From assembly GCA_003231795.1 (NCBI GenBank), contig QIJI01000262.1, positions 1 to 8,674 on the forward strand: a DNA stretch of 8,674 nt, written 5' to 3'. Made by a program: the position numbers and the translations under genes. The stretch is from Gammaproteobacteria bacterium. GTDB lineage: Bacteria; Pseudomonadota; Gammaproteobacteria; GCA-001735895. Positions 1 to 6,375 of this stretch are shown here, piece after piece (position 1 is the first letter of the stretch; each line of letters starts with the position of its first letter). Under the pieces are notes generated by a model, which was not told the origin of the DNA, did no database searches, and saw nothing but the letters and a program-made list of their open reading frames with translations.

Positions 1-707
1 TGCTCGATTTGATTGAATAATGGTGTCACCTGCGCCGCGGACTCACTGATGATGGGCGATTCCAGCCACCGAAAAATGGGCGCCCATTGCTCATTATCAA
101 CTTTTTTGCGCGAACCCGAAATTTCCTGAACACCAATTCCGAGTTCGATCGCTCTTGCATATTGCTGTGTATCCCGCAGGCTCGATATGAAAGGAATATT
201 CAGACCGAACAAAAATCGTTCCAACGCGTGATACATCAGCGTATTTTTGCGTACCCGATTGGCGACCACCGCAAGTCGGATCATTTTTTTGCGCGCGCGG
301 CCGGTAGTTAACAGGGCCTTGATGAAATGCGCGGTTGCATGAATGTCTATCGGCGACGGCAATACCGGAATCAATATTGAATCATTTTGCTGGAATAACA
401 TCGCCAGCTCGGTAATGTCGGTTCCGGCCGGCGAATCAATAATCGCAACATCTGTTTCCGGTGGCACGCGTAATTGCCACGAACGGGTCAGGCGATGATC
501 CGAATTCTTCGACGCATCGACACCTTCGATGCGAACCAGATCATCAGGCCGGCGATTTAACCAGGCCAGCGAAGAACCTTGTGTATCATGATCGAACAGG
601 CGTACGATTTTGCCTTGCCGCGCGTAATGCGAGGCAATATTCGTAGCAATGGTAGTCTTACCACAACCGCCTTTAGCGTTGGTAACCAAAATTCTTTGTA
701 AGCTCAT
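1..707 (-). CDS. ParA/MinD-type P-loop ATPase, 3' end outside window
   Basis: An open frame of 235 codons runs from an ATG at 707 to the left edge without a stop. The product is a deviant-Walker ATPase of the ParA/MinD family, whose members position plasmids, chromosomes or protein complexes through ATP-dependent dimerisation. Seen directly: deviant Walker A AKGGCGKTT at residues 11-19; FDHDTQGSS at 38-46, matching the family's DxDPQG motif but with Thr for Pro; Walker B IIDSPAG at 89-95; and VVANRVRKNT near 147-156, the usual base-contacting region. There is no N-terminal helix-turn-helix, so it resembles small or orphan ParA proteins rather than the large plasmid type. The gene lies 76 bp after der on the same strand. 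An in-frame TAA occurs upstream of the ATG, and no good Shine-Dalgarno is visible. No ParB-like partner is in view, so the cargo is unknown. Confidence 0.9.
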   Translation of the reverse strand, partial: MSLQRILVTNAKGGCGKTTIATNIASHYARQGKIVRLFDHDTQGSSLAWLNRRPDDLVRIEGVDASKNSDHRLTRSWQLRVPPETDVAIIDSPAGTDITELAMLFQQNDSILIPVLPSPIDIHATAHFIKALLTTGRARKKMIRLAVVANRVRKNTLMYHALERFLFGLNIPFISSLRDTQQYARAIELGIGVQEISGSRKKVDNEQWAPIFRWLESPIISESAAQVTPLFNQIE

Positions 708-720
708 ACGCCAAAGTTTA

Positions 721-734
721 GGTCGAATTCGGCC
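721..734. promoter_or_regulatory. 14-bp near-perfect dyad just upstream of the ParA-type gene
   Basis: Positions 721-734 read GGTCGAATTCGGCC, a dyad centred on the perfect 8-mer CGAATTCG with one imperfect pair. It lies 13 nt upstream of the ATG of the ParA-type gene, in the 76-bp gap after der. Its position would suit an operator, but no regulator is identified and a 14-bp dyad can occur by chance. I saw no convincing promoter or terminator in the rest of the gap. Confidence 0.25.
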
Positions 735-783
735 ATATTTCAGTCTTTATTGCCGATATTCCTCAAAAACGGGACCTTAAATT

Positions 784-2127
784 TCATTTTTTATGCTTTT
801 TTGGCGCCTTTTTACCGCTATATGGATTGCTGCCCGATTTCAGTTCGAGTTTCAACGGAGTTCCTTTGAGCTTTAGCTTGGAAATGAAAAACCCGCTCAA
901 ATACCGTTGATAGGCGTCCGGTAGATGTTCGGTCTGGCTTCCGTGGACTACGATTATGGGCGGGTTGCGCCCACCCTGATGCGCATATCTCAGTTTGATG
1001 CGTCGGCCATGTCGTAACGGCGGATTGTGCTTGAACACCGCTTCTTCGAGTAAATCAGTAAGATATCGGGTGTTCAAATCCTTGAATGCAGAAGCGTAAG
1101 CCTGATCAACCGAAGCCATCAGTTCACCTACTCCGGTCCCATGTTTCGCCGAAATAAAATGGCGCGCCGCAAACGGAACGAATTTCAAGCGGCGTTCCAG
1201 CGTACTTTTGTTTTGATCACGCAATTCCTGATCGAGACCATCCCACTTGTTAACCGCAATTACCATTGCGCGACCACTATTGAGTACATACCCCAGCAAT
1301 GTTAAATCCTGGTCGGTTAAACCATCCTGCGCATCGACCACAAGAATAGCGACCTCGGATTTTTCTATTGCCTCGAGCGCTTTGATAACGCTGAACTTTT
1401 CAATTGTCTGCTGAACTTTTCCGCGCTTGCGAACACCCGCGGTATCGACAAGCGTATAAGGCTTGCCGCGTCGCTCGAACTCGACCGATATGGTATCGCG
1501 CGTGGTGCCGGGCTGGTCGAATGCGACGACACGCTCTTCACCAACGAGGCGATTAATCAGCGTTGATTTGCCGACATTAGGACGACCTATCACAGCGATG
1601 ACCGGACCGCTTTGGGCCGATTTGTCAGTCAGTTCAGCCGGATAGTCGCGTAGCGTATCATCAATCAGTTGCGTCGTACCCTTGCGGTGCGCCGCGGATA
1701 TCAATGCCAACCGATTAAAGCCCATGGCGAAGAATTCCGCCTTTGCCTGGTCTGGATCGAGACCATCAACCTTGTTTATCACCACGTAACAGGACTTTCC
1801 CGACTTTCGCACCAGATCAGCAATCAGTCGGTCACCGCTGGTCAAGCCATGTTGCGCGTCGACAATAAAAAGTATTTCGTCGGCTTCCTCCATCGCCAGC
1901 AGGGTCTGACGCGCCATCAGATCATCGAGGTCCTGCTTTTCGCCGCTTAGACCGCCGGTGTCGACGACGATAAATGTCTTGTCCTCGCGCTGACCGACAC
2001 CATACTGACGATCGCGGGTCAGCCCGGGTTCGTTTGCAACGATTGCATCACGAGTTCGCGTAAAAACATTAAACACAGTGGATTTGCCGACATTCGGCCG
2101 ACCGATCAACGCGATAACAGGAATCAT
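784..2127 (-). CDS. der: Ribosome biogenesis GTPase Der (EngA)
   Basis: Der is an essential double GTPase that binds the 50S subunit during its maturation. The 447-residue product has the full family layout. GTPase domain 1 has GRPNVGKS at 9-16, DTGG at 56-59, NKVD at 118-121 and SAAH at 144-147. GTPase domain 2 has GRPNVGKS at 181-188, DTAG at 228-231, NKWD at 293-296 and SAKHG at 326-330. A C-terminal KH-like domain follows (about 350-435), ending in a lysine-rich tail. It is shorter than the roughly 490-residue enterobacterial protein because the linker between the G domains is short, which is common outside the enterics. The ATG overlaps the bamB stop by 4 nt (ATGA), which suggests translational coupling. 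All GTP-binding motifs are intact. Confidence 0.98.
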   Translation of the reverse strand: MIPVIALIGRPNVGKSTVFNVFTRTRDAIVANEPGLTRDRQYGVGQREDKTFIVVDTGGLSGEKQDLDDLMARQTLLAMEEADEILFIVDAQHGLTSGDRLIADLVRKSGKSCYVVINKVDGLDPDQAKAEFFAMGFNRLALISAAHRKGTTQLIDDTLRDYPAELTDKSAQSGPVIAVIGRPNVGKSTLINRLVGEERVVAFDQPGTTRDTISVEFERRGKPYTLVDTAGVRKRGKVQQTIEKFSVIKALEAIEKSEVAILVVDAQDGLTDQDLTLLGYVLNSGRAMVIAVNKWDGLDQELRDQNKSTLERRLKFVPFAARHFISAKHGTGVGELMASVDQAYASAFKDLNTRYLTDLLEEAVFKHNPPLRHGRRIKLRYAHQGGRNPPIIVVHGSQTEHLPDAYQRYLSGFFISKLKLKGTPLKLELKSGSNPYSGKKAPKKHKK

Positions 2128-3275
2128 TGGCCTGGCGAAACGGAAGCGAGCAAGCCGTACTTGTCCAATGTTAGTACCGAGTCCTGCCAGGCCTGCGGCT
2201 GCACATAACTACGCCCATTGGTAGCCCTGATTCGCCCGATCAAACTGCCATCCTCCTTATTAAACCAGTGCAGATAGCCGTCCAGGTCCGCGACTACCAA
2301 CTTGTCCTTGAAGATAGTCGGAGCGGTTATCTTGCGTGCGTTGAGAACATCCTGTTTCCACAGCGCGGTTCCGGTGCGTCGATCAACAGACCATAAATGA
2401 CTGTTATCGTCACTGAGATAAAGCGCGTTCTGGTCGATCGCAATCGCCTGATAACTGGAAAACTCCCGTGCCCACAGCAATTCACCACTGGCTGCCTGAA
2501 TCGCTGCCAGTTTTCCCTGAAAAGAAGTGACATAGATAACGCCATCGCGCAATACGAACCGACCATCCAGATCAACCAGACGCTCAACTTCGGTGCGACC
2601 CGTGGGTAAACTGATAGTCGCTTCCCAAACAGTCTTGCCATTTTCGCGGTTATAAGCGATTAAACTACCATCGTCGAATCCCGAAAACACCAGTTGTTCG
2701 GTCACCAGCGGTTCGCTGTTACCCGTCAGCGATAATGCTGGAACACGGCGCGAGACTACCCATTGCACGCTTCCATCTTCGCTAGAAAGGCTATGTAATT
2801 TTCCATCGACACTACGCACAAACACCTGCGAACCGTCTACTACCGGGGTGGCTCTGATCTCACTGCCGACATTGGTTTGCCACAGCGGGGACAAACCATC
2901 TTCGAGCAAACGGTATGCGGCCACCGCCCCGTCTTTGGAGGTTGCAAAGATCTTCTCACGATTACCGCTTAAACCGGTAATAGCGGCAATTTCGGTAGCA
3001 TATTTCCAGTTTTTGCGTCCGCTGCTGATATCGATTTCATTGATCAATCCACTGGTATCGATACTGTAAACACGATCATCGAGAATTAACGGGCGCATTC
3101 TATAGGCCGCGCTATTGGCAGAGGCCAGAGTATCTACCCTCCACAGAAGCGACAGGGTAATCTGCTCGTCGATAGTGGTCAGCTCAGCCGGCGGCTCACT
3201 GTTGTCTACTTCCCCACCACAGGCGCTCAGCAGTCCTGTTGCCAGCAATAACCAGAATTTCAGGCAATGTCTCAA
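2124..3275 (-). CDS. bamB: Outer-membrane assembly lipoprotein BamB
   Basis: BamB is the beta-propeller lipoprotein of the BAM complex, which folds proteins into the outer membrane, and it binds BamA from the periplasm. The 383-residue product opens with a lipoprotein signal ending in LLSAC, so Cys19 should be lipidated. The following Gly, not Asp, suits outer-membrane sorting. The rest is a series of PQQ-like propeller repeats, visible as recurring 'DG/SG..LW' units such as GELLWAR near 264-270 and GTALWKQ near 302-308. A conserved acidic patch lies in ERLVDLDG at 231-238, the region implicated in BamA contact in E. coli. The start is TTG: an in-frame TAG lies directly upstream, and GGGAG sits 6 nt before it. 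It overlaps the yfgM stop by 4 nt (TTGA) and der by 4 nt. Confidence 0.96.
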   Translation of the reverse strand: MRHCLKFWLLLATGLLSACGGEVDNSEPPAELTTIDEQITLSLLWRVDTLASANSAAYRMRPLILDDRVYSIDTSGLINEIDISSGRKNWKYATEIAAITGLSGNREKIFATSKDGAVAAYRLLEDGLSPLWQTNVGSEIRATPVVDGSQVFVRSVDGKLHSLSSEDGSVQWVVSRRVPALSLTGNSEPLVTEQLVFSGFDDGSLIAYNRENGKTVWEATISLPTGRTEVERLVDLDGRFVLRDGVIYVTSFQGKLAAIQAASGELLWAREFSSYQAIAIDQNALYLSDDNSHLWSVDRRTGTALWKQDVLNARKITAPTIFKDKLVVADLDGYLHWFNKEDGSLIGRIRATNGRSYVQPQAWQDSVLTLDKYGLLASVSPGQ

Positions 3276-3895
3276 CTAGGACTCCCGAGATCATCGAGTT
3301 TCTGCTGCAGGAATTCGCCATTGGCAGGCCCGGGGTTAGCTCCCTGTGCCCTGCGATAGGCGTTGGCTGCTTCACTGACATTGCCCTGGCTGGTAAAAAT
3401 ATCACCGCGTAATTCGTTCACACTGGCGGCAAATTCACCCGGAAAATTTATCGACAAAGTTGACAGCGCCTGATCAAACTGTTGTTTCTGCAATTGCACA
3501 GCGGCAAGACGGGTTCGCGCCAGATAAGCCAGTGGCTCCTGTGCTGCAGTTCCGATGACCTGCTGAAGTGATAATTCTGCAAGCTCAAACTCACCTTGCC
3601 TAACCTGCTGCCTGGCCAGCGCCAGATGTGCCATCAATGCATATTCGGTATTCGAGTACTCCTGAATCAGTTTATTGGCATAAATTTCAAGACTGTCATC
3701 ATCTGATGTGTTGAGCGCGTCTATCATTTTGGTAAATTGCACAGACGCCTGCTGAGCAGTGGTTTCCTGATCATACTGCCAGTAGCGATACCCGCCGATT
3801 CCACCGACTCCGATAACCACGCCGAGGACAATTGATAATCCGTTTTGTTTCAGCCAGGCCTTTATCTGTTCGACCTGTTCATCTTCAGTTTCCAT
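3272..3895 (-). CDS. yfgM: YfgM-type inner-membrane TPR protein (ancillary SecYEG chaperone)
   Basis: YfgM is an inner-membrane protein with a periplasmic TPR-like domain. In E. coli it associates with the SecYEG translocon and PpiD and helps exported proteins leave the membrane. Starting at the ATG at 3895, the product has 207 residues. It has an acidic cytoplasmic N-terminus (METEDEQVEQIKAWLKQ), one membrane segment at about 19-37 rich in Gly and Val, and then an alpha-helical domain with TPR-like pairs such as YALMAHLALARQQVRQGEFE near 85-104. The frame stays open to a TTG at 3970, inside the hairpin array. The ATG at 3895 is preferred because GAGAAAG lies 5 nt upstream and the protein then begins as the family usually does. 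The gene sits just after the hairpin array and overlaps bamB by 4 nt. Confidence 0.93.
   Translation of the reverse strand: METEDEQVEQIKAWLKQNGLSIVLGVVIGVGGIGGYRYWQYDQETTAQQASVQFTKMIDALNTSDDDSLEIYANKLIQEYSNTEYALMAHLALARQQVRQGEFELAELSLQQVIGTAAQEPLAYLARTRLAAVQLQKQQFDQALSTLSINFPGEFAASVNELRGDIFTSQGNVSEAANAYRRAQGANPGPANGEFLQQKLDDLGSPS
3282..3286 (-). promoter_or_regulatory. Ribosome binding site that fixes the TTG start of bamB
   Basis: On the minus strand GGGAG ends 6 nt before the TTG of bamB. A stop codon (TAG) lies immediately before that TTG in frame and the next ATG falls far inside the propeller domain, so this site decides the start. It lies in the last codons of yfgM. Confidence 0.75.
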
Positions 3896-3923
3896 TAAAA
3901 CTTTCTCGCTTTTGTATATTATT

Positions 3924-3958
3924 GAACCTCTGAACAATTCGTCCTGAATTGTCGGAGG
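3924..3958. repeat. Left copy of the terminal palindrome (hairpin 1)
   Basis: The arms CCTCTGAACAATTC and GAATTGTCGGAGG enclose the loop GTCCT. They pair over 14 positions with one bulged A and one G-T pair. It differs from the right copy at two positions only: A versus G at 3937, and G versus A at 3954. It lies 28 bp upstream of the yfgM ATG. Confidence 0.85.
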
Positions 3959-3960
3959 AC

Positions 3961-3992
3961 GATAAAACAAAAAATGTGATTTTTATTTTATC
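3961..3992. repeat. AT-rich hairpin 2
   Basis: GATAAAA at 3961-3967 pairs with TTTTATC at 3986-3992, and AAAAA at 3969-3973 pairs with TTTTT at 3980-3984. There is one C/A mismatch and a 6-nt loop ATGTGA. It begins 2 bp after hairpin 1. It is nearly all A/T, unlike its neighbours. Confidence 0.75.
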
Positions 3993-3993
3993 T

Positions 3994-4024
3994 CCATTTT
4001 CAGTGGCTTAGCCACAGAAAATGG
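3994..4024. repeat. Hairpin 3, 13 paired positions with one internal mismatch
   Basis: CCATTTTC at 3994-4001 pairs with GAAAATGG at 4017-4024, and GTGGC at 4003-4007 pairs with GCCAC at 4011-4015. An A/A mismatch separates the two stem parts and the loop is TTA. It is a strong stem but lacks a flanking T-run in either direction close enough to act as a standard terminator. Confidence 0.85.
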
Positions 4025-4043
4025 CGGTGCATCCTTGCACCGC
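4024..4043. repeat. Hairpin 4, perfect 8-bp GC-rich stem
   Basis: GCGGTGCA at 4024-4031 pairs perfectly with TGCACCGC at 4036-4043 around the loop TCCT. It shares base 4024 with hairpin 3 and is followed after 2 bp by hairpin 5. Confidence 0.85.
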
Positions 4044-4045
4044 GG

Positions 4046-4083
4046 GAACCTCTGAACAGTTCGTCCTGAATTGTCAGAGGTTC
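4046..4083. repeat. Right copy of the terminal palindrome (hairpin 5), overlapping the hisS stop
   Basis: The arms GAACCTCTGAACAGTTC and GAATTGTCAGAGGTTC enclose the loop GTCCT. They pair over 16 positions with one bulged A and one G-T pair. Read on the minus strand, its outer edge supplies the last hisS codons AAC CTC and the stop TGA (4076-4074). The stem is 2 to 3 bp longer than in the left copy. Confidence 0.88.
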
Positions 4084-5351
4084 GCTGATAGCGACTTCAG
4101 TCGCATTGCAATTTCGACCTGAGAGCATTCTTCCTGAGCCTTGTCTTCACGTAGATATTTCACCGTGACGGTTTCATTTTCAATTTCCGTGTCACCGAGA
4201 ATTAGCGCAATTTTTGCACCCGACCGGTCAGCCTTGCGCATTTGACTCTTGAAGCTCCCCGCACCAGCGTGCACCACCAATCGTAAGCGCGGAAGCTGGT
4301 CGCGTAATTTTTCGCCCAAACGATGGGCGACAGCGATACTACCTTCGCCACGCATTGCCAGATATACATCACAACCGCTAGAATCCTGATCACGATTCTG
4401 ATCAATTAACATTGCCACCAGGCGTTCGCATCCCATCGAAAATCCGGCCGCATAACCCGATTTACCACCGAGTTGCTCTATCAGACCATCGTAACGCCCA
4501 CCCGCACAAACGGTACCCTGTGCTCCCAGGGTTTCGGTTACCCATTCGAAAACGGTGTGGGAATAATAATCGAGACCGCGTACCAGCCGTTGATTGATTC
4601 GATATGAGACACCGGTTTGGTCGAGAATATCCGTCAGTTCATGAAAATGATCCCGGGATGCCTGATCAAGACTGTCATGGAGTGCGGGAGCGTTTTCGAT
4701 CAATCCTTGCATTTCCGGGTTTTTACTGTCGAGAATTCGCAGCGGATTGGATTCGAGCCGCCGCTGGCTATCTTGATCGAGCGCATCGGCATGATCCCGA
4801 AAATAATCCACCAGAAGATCCCGGTAGCTGCTTCGGCTTTCGCTACTGCCGAGGCTGTTAATTTGCAATTCGATTTGCTGAAGTCCGAGACATTTCCAGA
4901 AGCGGGAGGCCAGCAGTATCAACTCGGCTTCTATATCGGCACCCGCTATGCCAAATGCTTCAGCGCCAAATTGATGAAATTGCCGGTAACGACCTTTTTG
5001 AGGGCGCTCGTGGCGGAACATCGGACCGCTATACCACCAGCGTTGCTGTTGGTCATGTAGCAAACCTGCCTGCAAACCGGCACGAACGACGCTGGCCGTA
5101 TTTTCAGGCCGCAAACTGAGGCTATCGCCGTTACGATCATCGAAACTATACATTTCCTTTTCGACAATATCGGTTACCGTACCGATAGAACGTGCAAACA
5201 GAGCGGTTTTTTCGACGATCGGAGTCCTGATCTGCTGGTATCCATACGACTCAACCAACGCGCGATACCCGTCTTCCAGTTGATCCCAGACAGGCATCTC
5301 GGCTGGCAGAATATCGTGCATTCCGCGAATAACCTGAATTTGATTTGCCAC
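4074..5351 (-). CDS. hisS: Histidine--tRNA ligase
   Basis: HisS is a cytoplasmic class II synthetase that charges tRNA(His) with histidine. The 425-residue product shows the family marks in order: motif 1 region VEKTALFARSIG near 46-57; RPENTAS at 81-87; motif 2 FRHERPQKGRYRQFHQFG at 112-129; the histidine-specific LVRGLDYYSHTVFEW at 256-270; AGGRYDGL at 283-290; motif 3 AAGFSMGCERL at 301-311; and a C-terminal anticodon-binding domain from about 325. The start is GTG: an in-frame TAG lies two codons upstream, and the N-terminus (MANQIQVIRGMHDILP) fits the family. No strong Shine-Dalgarno is seen, so coupling to rodZ, 13 nt upstream, is likely. The final two codons and the stop fall inside a palindromic repeat, but length and domains look complete. 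Confidence 0.98.
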   Translation of the reverse strand: MANQIQVIRGMHDILPAEMPVWDQLEDGYRALVESYGYQQIRTPIVEKTALFARSIGTVTDIVEKEMYSFDDRNGDSLSLRPENTASVVRAGLQAGLLHDQQQRWWYSGPMFRHERPQKGRYRQFHQFGAEAFGIAGADIEAELILLASRFWKCLGLQQIELQINSLGSSESRSSYRDLLVDYFRDHADALDQDSQRRLESNPLRILDSKNPEMQGLIENAPALHDSLDQASRDHFHELTDILDQTGVSYRINQRLVRGLDYYSHTVFEWVTETLGAQGTVCAGGRYDGLIEQLGGKSGYAAGFSMGCERLVAMLIDQNRDQDSSGCDVYLAMRGEGSIAVAHRLGEKLRDQLPRLRLVVHAGAGSFKSQMRKADRSGAKIALILGDTEIENETVTVKYLREDKAQEECSQVEIAMRLKSLSANL

Positions 5352-5364
5352 GGGCTAAATCTTG

Positions 5365-6375
5365 CTACTGACCAACATTGATACGAGCAGTATTGTCGTC
5401 ACGAATGAGCGACGCCAGGCTAATTTCCTGATTGTTGAAACTCATCTCGACGCCATGTCCGTTGCCAAAAAACACGGCAAAAGGTGCTTGCCCGGTTAAG
5501 TCCATCGATTGACCTGCCCGTAACAGGTCATAAACCAGTTGATAATCGGTATCATCTGCAATATCAGCCCAGGTATCGGCATGAACGATGATACTCAGTT
5601 TGTCGGAGCCGGTAGGCGCGCTACGGATTCCGATAAAGCCTTCGCCCCGCGAAGCCGAGGGACTTTCAGAACTGGAGTTTTCCACTTCGCTAATGACTTC
5701 ATCCGACTGAATAGGGTCGACTGCATCATCCGCGGGGTGGTCAGGTTCAGCGGCAACGTAAGCGCTAGCCACCACAGCCTCATTGCCCGGCTCCGTGGTC
5801 GGGGTGCTCTCGCTCTGATCCAAATTGGCGATCGCAGTGGATTCAGACTCGGCCACGATTTCACTGTTCACAGACGGCTCAACAGGCAGCCTGCTTTCCT
5901 CGATTGTCTGCTGTGCTGCGCTTGAAGAGGCATCGAGTGAAATCGAAACCTCCTGATTCCTTTCCTTGTTCCACCACCAGACAGCGAGCAATGCTGCCAG
6001 CACCAGGATAACCAGGTACGTTGTCCATCTTATGCGTGCATCACCCACCGACAATTCGGGTGTCATATTACTGGTCGGGGTAATGGGAGGGTCTTCTTCC
6101 GAGTAAAAATTAATGTACTGCTGAATCATTTCGTCTTCATCGAGCGAAACAATACGGGCGTACGCGCGAAGATAACCCTTAACGAATATCGGGGCTGTAA
6201 TCTCGTCGAAATTATTTTCTTCGATTGATTCCAGAATGCTGCTGCTCAGATGCATACGTTTCGCAACATCCTGCAGCGACAAACCCTTTTCAACCCGGGC
6301 TGCTTGCAAGCGCTCGCCGGGACCAATACCGGCAGGTCTGGGCGCGTCAGATGGACTGTCGTTTTCAATTTCCAC
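5365..6375 (-). CDS. rodZ: RodZ-type cell-shape protein (HTH, TM, DUF4115)
   Basis: RodZ is a bitopic inner-membrane protein that links the MreB cytoskeleton to the cell-wall elongation machinery and maintains rod shape. The 336-residue product has a cytoplasmic helix-turn-helix domain (about 20-90, with ERLQAARVEKGLSLQDVAKR and FVKGYLRAYAR), a single membrane segment at about 117-136 (YLVILVLAALLAVWWW) with basic residues on the cytoplasmic side, a Ser/Glu/Pro-rich periplasmic linker (about 145-245), and a C-terminal beta-rich DUF4115-type domain (about 255-336). The start is GTG, overlapping the pilF stop by one base (TAGTG). GGGG lies 8 nt upstream inside pilF. The usual next gene, ispG, is missing and hisS follows after 13 nt. 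Confidence 0.94.
   Translation of the reverse strand: MEIENDSPSDAPRPAGIGPGERLQAARVEKGLSLQDVAKRMHLSSSILESIEENNFDEITAPIFVKGYLRAYARIVSLDEDEMIQQYINFYSEEDPPITPTSNMTPELSVGDARIRWTTYLVILVLAALLAVWWWNKERNQEVSISLDASSSAAQQTIEESRLPVEPSVNSEIVAESESTAIANLDQSESTPTTEPGNEAVVASAYVAAEPDHPADDAVDPIQSDEVISEVENSSSESPSASRGEGFIGIRSAPTGSDKLSIIVHADTWADIADDTDYQLVYDLLRAGQSMDLTGQAPFAVFFGNGHGVEMSFNNQEISLASLIRDDNTARINVGQ

Larger units (their letters stand above)
3924..4083. repeat. Composite array of five consecutive hairpins between hisS and yfgM
   Basis: This 160-bp block consists almost wholly of end-to-end imperfect palindromes at 3924-3958, 3961-3992, 3994-4024, 4024-4043 and 4046-4083, with at most 2 bp between neighbours. 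The first and last are copies of one sequence, matching at 33 of 35 positions in the same orientation. The middle three are unrelated to each other. The layout suggests a mobile or amplified non-coding palindromic element of the REP/BIME or MITE kind, but I cannot name a family. No hairpin has the adjacent U-run of a standard intrinsic terminator. In the operon transcript the array would form a heavily structured spacer that could affect mRNA processing, stability or partial read-through. The stop codon of hisS lies inside its right-hand copy. Confidence 0.85.

Noticed and set aside
87..646. Short plus-strand open frames at 87-311 and 461-646.
   Set aside because: They are antisense to the ParA-type gene, whose minus-strand frame is continuous and carries clear motifs.
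3896..3950. Promoter for yfgM around TATACA or TAATAT upstream of its ATG.
   Set aside because: No acceptable -35 hexamer lies at 16-18 bp from either candidate -10.
3896..3970. Longer yfgM with a TTG start at 3970, adding 25 residues.
   Set aside because: The extra codons run through hairpins 1 and 2, give a sequence unlike the YfgM N-terminus, and the ATG at 3895 has a good ribosome binding site.
3994..4043. Intrinsic (Rho-independent) terminator after hisS.
   Set aside because: Hairpins 3 and 4 are strong, but no T-run follows immediately in either direction. The nearest minus-strand T-run is inside the next hairpin.
4617..5060. 147-codon plus-strand open frame.
   Set aside because: It lies wholly antisense to hisS, which is intact with all motifs, and resembles no protein family I recognise.
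5539..5925. 128-codon plus-strand open frame.
   Set aside because: It lies antisense to the low-complexity linker and C-terminal domain of rodZ; a shadow frame with no recognisable features.
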